51,916 nucleotides of DNA from an uncultured Clostridia bacterium (lineage in GTDB: Bacteria; Bacillota; SHA-98; UBA4971): the NCBI GenBank assembly GCA_900019985.1, contig FIZM01000019.1, positions 1 to 51,916 of the forward strand, read 5' to 3'. This document shows positions 1-7,295 of this stretch, in pieces; within the stretch, counting starts at the first letter, position 1, and the number at the start of each line of letters is the position of its first letter. The notes below the pieces were generated by a model. That model was not told the DNA's origin, did no database searches, and saw nothing but the letters and a program-made list of their open reading frames with translations. Both the position numbers and the translations under genes were made by a program.

Positions 1-328
1 TGAGCCACCCATGTCTGTTTTATACACTTTCGGTTTCAAGATGGCTCATGGGCTAAGCCATAAGGCACGAACTGAAGGTCTTGTCTGCAGTAAGTTGGCT
101 CTTCCGGTGAGCCAATCATATTGATTCTGTGCGCTTTTAGTCTCGAGATGGCTCATTCGATGAGCCGATCAGCAAGTTCTCCGGGCTTCTTTGAACCCAG
201 GTGGCTCACCTCGTGAGCCGATCGGAGAGATTTTCGCATGCTCGGGCACCAGATCGGTTTTTCCTGTGAGCCACACACGGCTATTTGAAAGCTCTTCTGC
301 TCTCAAGCGGCTCTTCCTGTGAGCAAAT
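1..328. repeat. tandem array of 18-bp palindromes at a 53-bp period
   Basis: Six copies of a palindromic core, TGGCTC-N6-TGAGCC, start at 42, 96, 149, 202, 255 (left arm degenerate) and 308. The right arm of a further copy lies at 1-6, so the array continues beyond the window edge. The step is 53 bp, once 54. The palindrome is the best conserved part, with GATC or AATC often following it. The roughly 35-bp intervals differ strongly but share weak similarity (T-rich centre, CAAGA-like right end), so the whole unit may be an old tandem repeat whose palindrome has been kept. A 53-bp step is close to five helical turns. The function is unknown; operators, RNA hairpins or a degenerate CRISPR-like array are all possible. 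Confidence 0.8.
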
Positions 329-551
329 CATTGCGATCTCGAGACTTTTTGGTAGTAGTTGTGTTATTTAGGCGGCTGTCGATTGAGACGAAGAATGCAC
401 CAACGGCCACTCGGCATCATACAGGCAATCCTGCTTCGGCAGCAGGTGATCGCAATGAGGGGTGCAACATCGGCCACCCGACAGAGTATCAACAGGCTCT
501 ATCGTGCGCTGAATCAAATTTTTGCGTCTGCACAGGCTACAGTGTAATTCG
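329..551. other. non-coding stretch before sigG
   Basis: No convincing gene is seen between the palindrome array and sigG. The stretch contains a 6-bp hairpin at 430-446 (CCTGCT/AGCAGG) and, at 462-478, GTGCAACATCGGCCACC. The first 16 bases of that sequence recur exactly at 2648-2663. A poor copy of the array palindrome may lie at 373-389, out of the 53-bp register. Confidence 0.5.
462..478. repeat. dispersed repeat copy 1 (shared with 2553-2663)
   Basis: GTGCAACATCGGCCAC is found here and again exactly at 2648-2663. It is preceded by GAGGG, as in a diverged copy at 2571-2593, and an inverted copy lies at 2553-2568. A short hairpin lies just upstream here, as it does upstream of the second copy. 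This suggests a small dispersed palindromic element in the non-coding DNA of this locus. Confidence 0.5.
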
Positions 552-580
552 GAATAAAAGTTCAGGCAGAAGGCAATAAT
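552..580 (+). promoter_or_regulatory. possible SigF-type promoter of sigG
   Basis: GAATA (552-556), a 15-bp spacer and GGCAATAAT (572-580) resemble the forespore SigF pattern GYWTA-N15/16-GGNNANANT. The position, about 45 bp before the sigG start, and the known SigF control of sigG in Bacillus support the call. One base of the -35 element deviates. Confidence 0.35.
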
Positions 581-623
581 TCTAATTGAGGCTGAGATAT
601 TTTGGAAATGCGAGGGGCCGTTC

Positions 624-1397
624 ATGATGATAAACAAAGTGGAAATCTGCGGTGTAAACACGTCAAAGCTGCCCGTCCTCTCTAACCAGAAGATGCGCGA
701 GTTCTTGCAGCGTGTCCGGGAAGGTGATAAAGAGGCCAGGGACAAGCTTATACACGGGAATCTCCGTTTAGTGTTAAGTGTGATACAGCGCTTTAATAAC
801 CGTGGTGAGTGTGTAGACGACCTCTTCCAGGTAGGATGTATCGGCCTTATGAAAGCTATTGATAACTTTGACCTATCACAGAATGTCAAGTTTTCGACCT
901 ATGCGGTCCCTATGATAATCGGAGAAATACGAAGATACTTGCGGGACAACAACCCTATTCGAGTATCTCGTTCACTGAGGGATGTAGCGTACAAGGCTCT
1001 GCAAGTGCGGGACACCCTGATAAACAAGAATTCACGGGAACCTTCAATCAGCGAAATCGCAGACGAGTTGAAACTGCCTCGAGAAGAGATTGTCTACGCT
1101 CTCGACGCTATTCAGGAGCCTGTTTCACTGTTTGAGCCTATTTACCATGATAACGGAGATCCTATCTTCATTATGGACCAGGTCAGTGACGAGAAAAACC
1201 AAGATTCTACTTGGCTTGAAGGAATCTCCATCAGAGAAGCGATGGAAAAGTTGAGCGAAAGGGAAAGACTAATCCTGAGGTTAAGGTTTTTTGAAGGTAG
1301 GACCCAGATGGAGGTAGCTGAGGAAATCGGAATATCTCAGGCTCAAGTATCGAGGTTGGAAAAGGCTGCACTAAAGCATATGCGCCGTTACGTATAA
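624..1397 (+). CDS. sigG: RNA polymerase sporulation sigma factor SigG (forespore)
   Basis: SigG directs RNA polymerase to late forespore genes after engulfment. The 257-residue product matches the Bacillus protein almost throughout: the N-terminal NKVEICGV segment, the region 2 core around RFNNRGECVDDLFQVGC, the SFTYAVP-type segment followed by IIGEIRRYLRDN, and the region 4 helix-turn-helix near residues 235-252 (GISQAQVSRLEKAA). GAGGGG at 612-617 supports the ATG at 624; ATG 627 is also possible. In Bacillus, sigG directly follows sigE on the same strand. Here it stands apart on the opposite strand, between two tandem-repeat arrays, and is followed by spoIIR. Confidence 0.97.
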   Translation: MMINKVEICGVNTSKLPVLSNQKMREFLQRVREGDKEARDKLIHGNLRLVLSVIQRFNNRGECVDDLFQVGCIGLMKAIDNFDLSQNVKFSTYAVPMIIGEIRRYLRDNNPIRVSRSLRDVAYKALQVRDTLINKNSREPSISEIADELKLPREEIVYALDAIQEPVSLFEPIYHDNGDPIFIMDQVSDEKNQDSTWLEGISIREAMEKLSERERLILRLRFFEGRTQMEVAEEIGISQAQVSRLEKAALKHMRRYV

Positions 1398-1407
1398 CAA
1401 TAGGCTG

Positions 1408-1592
1408 GGCCGTAACATCCGGTGACATGTTATGTCTGTAACGTCTGATGGCATATCACGGCTGCAACGTCCGGTGGCTGCATGTCATGGTTGCAATACC
1501 TAGCAACGTATGACGGCTGCAGTATCTCGTGACATGTAACGGCTGCTACAACTGGTGACATTTTACGATTCCAAGTGCCGGAGGTGGCATTG
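1408..1592. repeat. 26-bp tandem repeat array between sigG and spoIIR
   Basis: Six adjacent units begin at 1408, 1434, 1460 (29 bp), 1489, 1515 and 1541, with a poor seventh from 1567 that runs into the spoIIR ribosome binding site. Each unit starts with GGCTGCAAC-like sequence and carries a version of the 12-bp palindrome GTGACATGTCAC. The best copies of that palindrome are at 1422-1433, 1529-1540 and 1555-1566. The last unit also contains GGTGACATT at 1554-1562, which resembles a SigF -10 element for spoIIR. A regulator-binding array is plausible; no function is proven. Confidence 0.75.
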
Positions 1593-2300
1593 TTGAGGTT
1601 TAAGACTCAAATACCTTATATCATAATCCTAACAACACTTTTCGCAATGATAATGTCAGATATCTTCTCCGGGGTATGCCTGGCTGCGTTATTCCGGAAT
1701 GACAAGACAGCCTTTAACACGACCAACCTTATAAGGTTGCACATTATGGCAAACAGTGACAGCCCTGAGGATCAAGAATTGAAGCTTGCAATCCGCGATG
1801 CTGTCTTAAGCGAGGTCAAGGGGTATCTTGCCCATGCCGGTACAAAACAAGAGGTATGGCAGATACTCTCCGGTAGCCTTAAAAGGATTGAAGATGCTGC
1901 GAGAGATGCCATCTCAGCGCACGGAGAAAGCTACGATGTCAAAGTTGAACTTGGGACATTTGCCTTTCCGTCATGCAGCTACGGGGATCTTAACGTGCCT
2001 GCCGGTGATTATGATGCTGTTCGAGTCATCCTTGGCAGCGGCACAGGTCAAAATTGGTGGTGTGTCCTTTTCCCTCCCCTCTGCTTCATTGAACTTGCTG
2101 ATGATGGGCGAATAAAAGGACTCGACCCTAACATATCTCCGGGAGAAGCCCTTCAAAAGCTAAACCTCAACCTCGGTGCGTCATATAAGAGTGCATCCTA
2201 CAAAGCGCCTATCGATTCCGTTCTGCTCTCAACAACTCTCATCGTTGAGCGGTTAGCTCTCTCAGGACAGCCTACTCTCTCTTTAAGAGGCCTGCTGTAA
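1593..2300 (+). CDS. spoIIR: stage II sporulation protein R
   Basis: SpoIIR is made in the forespore and secreted into the intermembrane space, where it triggers SpoIIGA to cleave pro-SigE in the mother cell. The product has an N-terminal hydrophobic export segment followed by the family signature IRLHIMANSDSPEDQELK and the central FPSCSYGDLNVPAG segment. The TTG at 1593 is chosen because GGAGG (1580-1584) lies eight bases before it, giving 235 residues. An upstream in-frame GTG at 1575 would overlap that ribosome binding site. Its target genes spoIIGA and sigE are in this same window on the other strand. Confidence 0.92.
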   Translation: MRFKTQIPYIIILTTLFAMIMSDIFSGVCLAALFRNDKTAFNTTNLIRLHIMANSDSPEDQELKLAIRDAVLSEVKGYLAHAGTKQEVWQILSGSLKRIEDAARDAISAHGESYDVKVELGTFAFPSCSYGDLNVPAGDYDAVRVILGSGTGQNWWCVLFPPLCFIELADDGRIKGLDPNISPGEALQKLNLNLGASYKSASYKAPIDSVLLSTTLIVERLALSGQPTLSLRGLL

Positions 2301-2709
2301 AAGGTTTTTACAAACTCCTTAAGCCAATATGAGTACTGAACGTGTTTTGGCTGGGTCGCGGTTCCTGTAGAGAGCCGTTCTGGGTGCTGCAAAACCGTAT
2401 CCGCTCTGGATTGGCTCTTTTCGCGACACAAGTAGGTCTGTTTGCCGGCTGCTAGGTTGGCAGATGCTATCGTTGAAAACCATACATAGAGGTTCGGTAG
2501 GCTGAGTGTAACACCTGCCACTCCGCGCCTTATGTGTCCTTTGTTTACAAGGGTGGCCGATGCTTGCAACGAGGGGTGTCAAAATCCGGCCACTAGCCTA
2601 CAGGCCGGATTTTATCAAGGCGCCCCTGCTGGGGGCGCCGTCTCCGAGTGCAACATCGGCCACTTGGCATCCAAACTCAACCATAAAGAAGCCTGCTGTA
2701 GCGGAGCCT
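2301..2709. other. non-coding stretch with nested inverted repeats
   Basis: No supportable gene is seen. The right half holds two strong hairpins (2581-2613 and 2619-2639). They are enclosed by an imperfect inverted repeat: GTGGCCGATG at 2553 onwards pairs with CATCGGCCAC ending at 2663. The sequence at 2571-2593 is a diverged direct copy of the repeat seen at 457-478. The left half (2301-2540) shows no clear feature. Confidence 0.5.
2581..2613. terminator. perfect hairpin, probable bidirectional terminator after spoIIR
   Basis: AAAATCCGGCC (2581-2591) pairs perfectly with GGCCGGATTTT (2603-2613) around an 11-base loop. The A-run before and T-run after the stem would let it act in both directions. 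A second hairpin, GGCGCCCC/GGGGCGCC at 2619-2639, follows at once. The distance from the spoIIR stop (about 280 bp) is large for a simple terminator. Confidence 0.5.
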
Positions 2710-2739
2710 TTCACAGAATCCCCGTGTCGTGAATATAAT
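2710..2739 (+). promoter_or_regulatory. probable SigA-type promoter of the ymxH-like gene
   Basis: TTCACA (2710-2715) and a perfect TATAAT (2734-2739) are separated by 18 bp. The gene starts 40 bp downstream. Confidence 0.5.
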
Positions 2740-2779
2740 AGATTTGTGACAGGTTTTTCGGAAGCACGGGGGTGATTGC

Positions 2780-3037
2780 ATGCTGGTCCGTGTTTCAGAC
2801 CTAAGGGCCCGTGAAGTCGTAAATGTTGTAGACGGACGGAGGCTGGGGCCGATATGTGACATGGAAATAGACCTTTCCACAGGTCAGGTAACATCCATTA
2901 TGGTTCCAGGCCCCTCCAAGATCATGGGAATTCTCGGCCGGTACAATGACTACGTAATCCCCTGGTCAAGGATTAAGAGAATAGGCATGGACGTCATTCT
3001 TGTCGAGGCGAATGAGTACGCAGAGCCTGTCAAGTGA
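2780..3037 (+). CDS. ymxH: YlmC/YmxH family PRC-barrel protein
   Basis: This is a small 85-residue protein of the PRC-barrel fold. It matches the YlmC/YmxH family of spore-formers: an N-terminal VSDLRAREVVNV segment, then GRRLGPICDMEID, and a C-terminal YVIPWSRIKRIG strand. Family members are usually found near sigE/sigG, but their molecular role is unknown. A GGGGGTG ribosome binding site precedes the ATG by five bases. Its last eight bases overlap tail to tail with the radical SAM gene on the other strand. Confidence 0.85.
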   Translation: MLVRVSDLRAREVVNVVDGRRLGPICDMEIDLSTGQVTSIMVPGPSKIMGILGRYNDYVIPWSRIKRIGMDVILVEANEYAEPVK

Positions 3038-4382
3038 CGTATTCTTCCTTCCAGGCTATTTCCGCCAGTTTTCCATAGTCTTCCGCGTATTTATCCAGGT
3101 CATCTGAAAGAACCGTAATGACTGCTTCAGCGTTCTCATGGGTAGGCCTTGCTCCGTGCCTCGACACGATGTCTCTCAGTATATGAGGATTATCCACTAT
3201 CATGCACGGCCTCAGATGGTTTTCATTAAGCGGCATTTTCGCTTTGATATCCATGAAGAACGGGGACTTTAGAGCCTCCTTAAGTGTTGTGTCCTTGATG
3301 TTGTCTACTGCAAAGTGGACAAACACACAAGGTTCTATATCTCCCTGGGCGTTAATGTGCAGATAGCTCCTGCCTCCTGCCATACAACCTTCCACCATCG
3401 GGCCGTCATTCCAGAAGTCCACTACAAAGATGGGTTTTGTCTTTCTAAGGTTAAGTACATGCCTTCTCATGGCATCTCGCTGGCTGGGGGTGCACATAAG
3501 GTTCATATCGTCATCCTTTCCCACAGGGATGAACATGAAGAACCAGCCGTACATGGCGCCTTTTTCAATCATCAAATCAATAAAGGCTTCATCAATAAGT
3601 GCGTCCACGTTATTTCTCGTGTATGTTGCCGAAAACCCAAATACAGCACCTGCTTCTCGCAGATGATCCATGGCAGCCATGACTGCTTTGAAAGTGCCTG
3701 GGCCTCGCCGCGCGTCCGTTTCCGTTTCCATCCCTTCAATGCTGATTGCAGGCGACATGTTTCCAAGCTCAGCCAGGCGCCGGGCCAAGTGTTCATCTAT
3801 TAGGGTGCCATTGGTGTATACCATGAATACTGCATCACTGTGCTTTTCTGCGATTTCCAGCAGGTCTTCTCTGAGGAAAGGCTCTCCTCCTGAAATGACA
3901 TAAAAATAAATGCCCAACTCTTTCCCTTCAGTAATGATTCTGTCCAGGGTGGCTGTGTCGATCTCCCCTTCTTTCGAATAACGCCCTGCATAGCATCCTG
4001 TACAGTCCATGTTGCACCGCATAGTCGGGCTTATTACGATAAGTGACGGTATATTGGTACCGAGTTCCTTTGCACGCAAGTTGCGCTCTTGTTGGCCCAT
4101 ATATGCTTCATTGATGAATAGATTAACCAGCCCGCGCGTGCGAAAGTCCTCACTGATTAGGGAAAAGCCTCGTTCCGCAAGTTTAGTCCATATGTGATTC
4201 GGATCTTCAAACGCCTTTCTTGCCATTTGAATCTGCTGTTTTTCCTTCTCCCCGCCGGCAAACAGCTCCAGGATTCTTGTTAAGGTCACCAGGTTTCGCT
4301 GGGGGTCTTTTGCCAGAATCGATAATGTATGATCTATTACCGATGAAGCCACATACTTTTTCATAACGTCGTATGTGCTCAA
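3030..4382 (-). CDS. radical SAM protein of the sporulation locus, substrate unknown
   Basis: This is a 450-residue radical SAM enzyme. The SAM-binding iron-sulfur motif is C123-x3-C127-x2-C130, followed by SGGEPF around residues 164-169. The first 110 residues form a family-specific helical extension. The C-terminal part has cysteines at 297, 333, 352 and 393 and the segment INAQGDIEPC, as in SPASM-like auxiliary cluster domains, so peptide or cofactor modification is possible. It lies 33 bp downstream of sigE on the same strand and may be co-transcribed in the mother cell. The 3' end overlaps ymxH by eight bases. The substrate cannot be named from sequence alone. Confidence 0.85.
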   Translation of the reverse strand: MSTYDVMKKYVASSVIDHTLSILAKDPQRNLVTLTRILELFAGGEKEKQQIQMARKAFEDPNHIWTKLAERGFSLISEDFRTRGLVNLFINEAYMGQQERNLRAKELGTNIPSLIVISPTMRCNMDCTGCYAGRYSKEGEIDTATLDRIITEGKELGIYFYVISGGEPFLREDLLEIAEKHSDAVFMVYTNGTLIDEHLARRLAELGNMSPAISIEGMETETDARRGPGTFKAVMAAMDHLREAGAVFGFSATYTRNNVDALIDEAFIDLMIEKGAMYGWFFMFIPVGKDDDMNLMCTPSQRDAMRRHVLNLRKTKPIFVVDFWNDGPMVEGCMAGGRSYLHINAQGDIEPCVFVHFAVDNIKDTTLKEALKSPFFMDIKAKMPLNENHLRPCMIVDNPHILRDIVSRHGARPTHENAEAVITVLSDDLDKYAEDYGKLAEIAWKEEYVT

Positions 4383-4415
4383 CTTCGGTCCTCCCCTCTC
4401 CCAAGTTACTATAGT

Positions 4416-5159
4416 CTACTCTACTTTTCTCATTTCGCGCCTGAGTTTTCTTATAATCCTCTTTTCAAGCCGTGATATATAGGACTGAGATATTCCCAGC
4501 AAATCTGCAACCTCTTTTTGCGTCTTTTCTTTTCCGTCGCCAAGTCCGTATCTAAGCTCAACGATTTTCTTTTCCCGCGTGGAGAGCCGCTCTATCGCAT
4601 CATCCAGCAATGACCTATCTACCTGTTCTTCTATGGACCTATATACAATATCGCCGTCAGTTCCCATAACGTCAGATAGCAGCAGCTCATTACCGTCCCA
4701 GTCCACGTTAAGGGGTTCATCGAAAGACACTTCAGCTCTGATTTTGTTGTTTCTTCGAAGGTACATAAGGATTTCGTTTTCAATGCACCTAGAAGCATAC
4801 GTGGCAAGCTTGATTTTCTTGGAAGGATCGAATGTGTTGACAGCCTTAATCAAACCGATGGTGCCGATGGAGATCAGATCTTCCACACCGATTCCCGTAT
4901 TCTCAAACTTCCTCGCTATATACACTACAAGCCTTAGATTTCTCTCAATCAGCTCGCCTTTGACCTGCGTATCTCCCTTTTCCAATCGCATCAGCAGTTT
5001 GCCTTCTTCTGTAGTTGAAAGAGGCGGAGGCAAAACTTCTCCCCCGTTCCCCACGTAGAGAATGAGACGGCTCGGAACAAGGCCGTAGTTTATAGCCCAT
5101 AACACGGCTTTGACCCTTAAGTAGAGTACTTTGTTAATAAACGGGAGACTCACTGTCAT
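4416..5159 (-). CDS. sigE: RNA polymerase sporulation sigma factor SigE precursor (mother cell)
   Basis: SigE drives early mother-cell transcription in sporulation. It is made as an inactive precursor, and residues 1 to about 40 form the hydrophobic/basic pro-sequence, ending near [10 protein letters not shown] before the conserved LPPPLS. The body has region 2 ([20 protein letters not shown], about 88-107), the [19 protein letters not shown] segment and the region 4 motif [19 protein letters not shown] lies eight bases before the ATG. Pro-SigE is activated by SpoIIGA, encoded 50 bp upstream in the same direction. The length (247) is close to that of Bacillus SigE. Confidence 0.97.
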   Translation of the reverse strand: MTVSLPFINKVLYLRVKAVLWAINYGLVPSRLILYVGNGGEVLPPPLSTTEEGKLLMRLEKGDTQVKGELIERNLRLVVYIARKFENTGIGVEDLISIGTIGLIKAVNTFDPSKKIKLATYASRCIENEILMYLRRNNKIRAEVSFDEPLNVDWDGNELLLSDVMGTDGDIVYRSIEEQVDRSLLDDAIERLSTREKKIVELRYGLGDGKEKTQKEVADLLGISQSYISRLEKRIIRKLRREMRKVE

Positions 5160-5209
5160 ACCGGTCTCCTCCTACACGATATTTCTGGAAATGCTGAACT
5201 TAATCTTGC

Positions 5210-6088
5210 TTAAGATGCCTTCGCCAAAATGTCGGGGTGCAGCAACGCGGAGAACGTGCCTCCTACGGAGAACTTGGTCACGTGCAGGCCTACTATCACG
5301 TTCTTTGTTTGAAGGTGTCCGGCACCGTCCAATATGAGGATTCTGTCAGCTCTAAACCCTGGGAGGAGGCCTTTTCCATCGCCTATGGAAGTGAAAGGGA
5401 TTATGCGAAACCTGGCAAGCCACGGTGAATTCGCCAACAACTCAGAGACAAGTCCCAGGTCTCCCGCATCAAAGGCCATAAATGCGCGTCTGACTTCTTC
5501 AGGAAGAAATTTCGCGGCTGTGCTGTATTCCAAGAGAACGACAGGGGCGCCTGTAAGAGGATCCTTGAGTCTGTTGCCTGTATCAATCAATGCGTTTACT
5601 TGAAAACGAACATCACCGAAGTGGATTTCTATCGGTACATACAGGAACCATTCTCGGAATCGCCTGCGGACGTAACCCCACCCGATTTCAGTAGTTGCGA
5701 GGACGGTTCCTACGAGGCCTAAAAGCGTTGGTATAAGCCGGTTTCCCGTGAGGTAGGCGCAAGCTGAGGCTCCTCCGAATGCCAGGGCACTGATCCCCAG
5801 CACATGACAGGAGACTATTGTAAACTTTGATAACGGCAAAGGTCCAAAGGCTATTCTGACTGCAGGGAGTATAGAAAGGATCGCCAAAGGAACTGCAGTA
5901 TATGCACGAAGATATCCCGATCGGATTAACAGGATGATAACTGCATCTATGAGTCCGGCTGCCACTGATGCTATAAGAGTCCTTCGATGCTTCGTTCGGC
6001 AGTTGAGAACCTCTCCCGTTGCCCACAGAGTGAGCCAGTGCATGGCAAAGGTCATTACGGCAGCACTCATTAAACTTGTGTGAGGCAT
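5210..6088 (-). CDS. spoIIGA: sporulation sigma-E factor processing protease SpoIIGA
   Basis: SpoIIGA is a membrane-embedded aspartic protease in the septum that cleaves pro-SigE on a signal from SpoIIR. The N-terminal half (to about residue 140) has several hydrophobic spans. The C-terminal domain contains the active-site motif ALIDTGNRLKDPLTG, with Asp near residue 169. The ATG at 6088 is preferred because GGGGGTGA lies just before it; a GTG three codons upstream (6097) overlaps that site. The product is 292 residues. It lies just upstream of its substrate gene sigE, as in Bacillus. Confidence 0.93.
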   Translation of the reverse strand: MPHTSLMSAAVMTFAMHWLTLWATGEVLNCRTKHRRTLIASVAAGLIDAVIILLIRSGYLRAYTAVPLAILSILPAVRIAFGPLPLSKFTIVSCHVLGISALAFGGASACAYLTGNRLIPTLLGLVGTVLATTEIGWGYVRRRFREWFLYVPIEIHFGDVRFQVNALIDTGNRLKDPLTGAPVVLLEYSTAAKFLPEEVRRAFMAFDAGDLGLVSELLANSPWLARFRIIPFTSIGDGKGLLPGFRADRILILDGAGHLQTKNVIVGLHVTKFSVGGTFSALLHPDILAKAS

Positions 6089-6167
6089 GAGATTCACCCC
6101 CGAACGCTGCCTTGTTCATCTCCTTATTTAAGTATACAATCTCCGGACTCAGAATTATGTCACAATT

Positions 6168-6186
6168 GAGGACAAAATCACGACAA
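6168..6186 (-). promoter_or_regulatory. possible Spo0A boxes upstream of spoIIGA
   Basis: On the minus strand TTGTCGTGA and TTTTGTCCTC lie side by side, each resembling the Spo0A box (TTTGTCGAA-like). spoIIG is a classic Spo0A target. The matches are partial, so this is only a candidate. Confidence 0.25.
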
Positions 6187-6199
6187 TATAATTTGTACG

Positions 6200-7261
6200 T
6201 TAACTTTTTTTACTTCGCCCTCTTCTGAGGAAGGCGGGGATATCAAGATCATCGCTACCTGCGAAATCGCTGATTTCTACAGCTTCCAATCCAACCTTTT
6301 GCTTTGGTTTCGCTTCGAAACCTGTGGCAATAACCGTGATTTTAATCTCATCGGCAAGGCTTTCGTCAATCATTGCTCCGAATATAATATTTGCGTCAGG
6401 ATCTGCAGCCTTTGCCACCAGTTCAGCAGCGGCGTTCACCTCAAACAGGCCTAGATCGCTGCCGCCTGTAATGTTCATAAGCACTCCTTTTGCGCCCTCA
6501 ATGGTTGTCTCAAGAAGCGGACTTTCTATAGCAGCTTTCGCAGCCTTTTCAGCACGGCTTTCGCCTGCAGCTATCCCTATGCCCATCAGAGCTGAACCTG
6601 CGTCGCACATAATGGCCCTTACGTCTGCAAAATCGACGTTTATCAAGCCTGGCACGGTAATCAAGTCTGAAATGCCTTGTACTCCGTGACGCAGCACATC
6701 ATCTGCCAGCTGGAAGGCTTCAAGAATCGAGGTTGCAGGTTCGCTGACCTGGAGCAACCTGTCATTGGGTATGACAATGAGTGCATCAACTTTGTTCTTT
6801 AGGTTATCAACCCCTGCCAATGCCTGGTCCATACGCTTCTTGCCTTCAAAAGTAAACGGCTTTGTCACTACGCCGACAGTAAGGGCTCCAAGCTCTTTTG
6901 CGATGGACGCTACCACAGGAGCACCGCCTGTACCTGTCCCGCCGCCCATGCCTGCTGTAATAAAGACCATGTCAGCCCCTTCTAAAGCCCGCCTAATAAC
7001 GTCATAACTCTCTTGAGCGGCTTTCTCCCCGATTTCAGGATTTGAGCCTGCTCCAAGGCCTCTTGTGAGCTTCTCTCCAACCTGGATTTTGACATTGGCA
7101 TCAGATATGGCAAGTGCTTGCGCATCAGTATTGACCGCTACAAACTCCACACCTGACAATCCTGCCGATATCATCCGGTTAATCGCGTTGGAACCTCCTC
7201 CTCCGACCCCTATCACCTTAATGTTTGTGAACTGCTCCATTTCAAGTTCCAGGTTGAACAC
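6200..7261 (-). CDS. ftsZ: cell division protein FtsZ
   Basis: FtsZ is the tubulin-like GTPase that polymerises into the Z ring at the division site. The 353-residue protein shows [10 protein letters not shown] near the N-terminus, the GTP-binding GGGTGTG at 106-112, NTDAQAL and the T7-loop region [10 protein letters not shown] short C-terminal tail follows, and DIPAFLRRG serves as the conserved peptide for FtsA and other partners. GGAGGG lies seven bases before the GTG start. It sits directly downstream of ftsA, the usual order, and upstream of spoIIGA. Confidence 0.98.
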   Translation of the reverse strand: MFNLELEMEQFTNIKVIGVGGGGSNAINRMISAGLSGVEFVAVNTDAQALAISDANVKIQVGEKLTRGLGAGSNPEIGEKAAQESYDVIRRALEGADMVFITAGMGGGTGTGGAPVVASIAKELGALTVGVVTKPFTFEGKKRMDQALAGVDNLKNKVDALIVIPNDRLLQVSEPATSILEAFQLADDVLRHGVQGISDLITVPGLINVDFADVRAIMCDAGSALMGIGIAAGESRAEKAAKAAIESPLLETTIEGAKGVLMNITGGSDLGLFEVNAAAELVAKAADPDANIIFGAMIDESLADEIKITVIATGFEAKPKQKVGLEAVEISDFAGSDDLDIPAFLRRGRSKKS

Positions 7262-7295
7262 GTATTATCCCTCCTGCGTAACCGCTAAATTCAAA

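Noticed and set aside
1-328. A standard CRISPR array
   Set aside because: Repeats are only about 18-22 bp, diverge from each other, the intervals share weak similarity, and no cas gene lies in the window. Kept as a palindrome array of unknown function.
319-579. 86-codon frame upstream of sigG
   Set aside because: Starts inside the palindrome array, has low-complexity, unlikely composition, and contains the dispersed repeat; no homology recognised.
368-889. 173-codon minus-strand frame over the sigG start
   Set aside because: It is opposite the strongly conserved sigG coding sequence and has no recognisable motif.
2198-2894. Overlapping short frames on both strands after spoIIR
   Set aside because: They cross the terminator-like hairpins and repeats and show no protein-like conservation.
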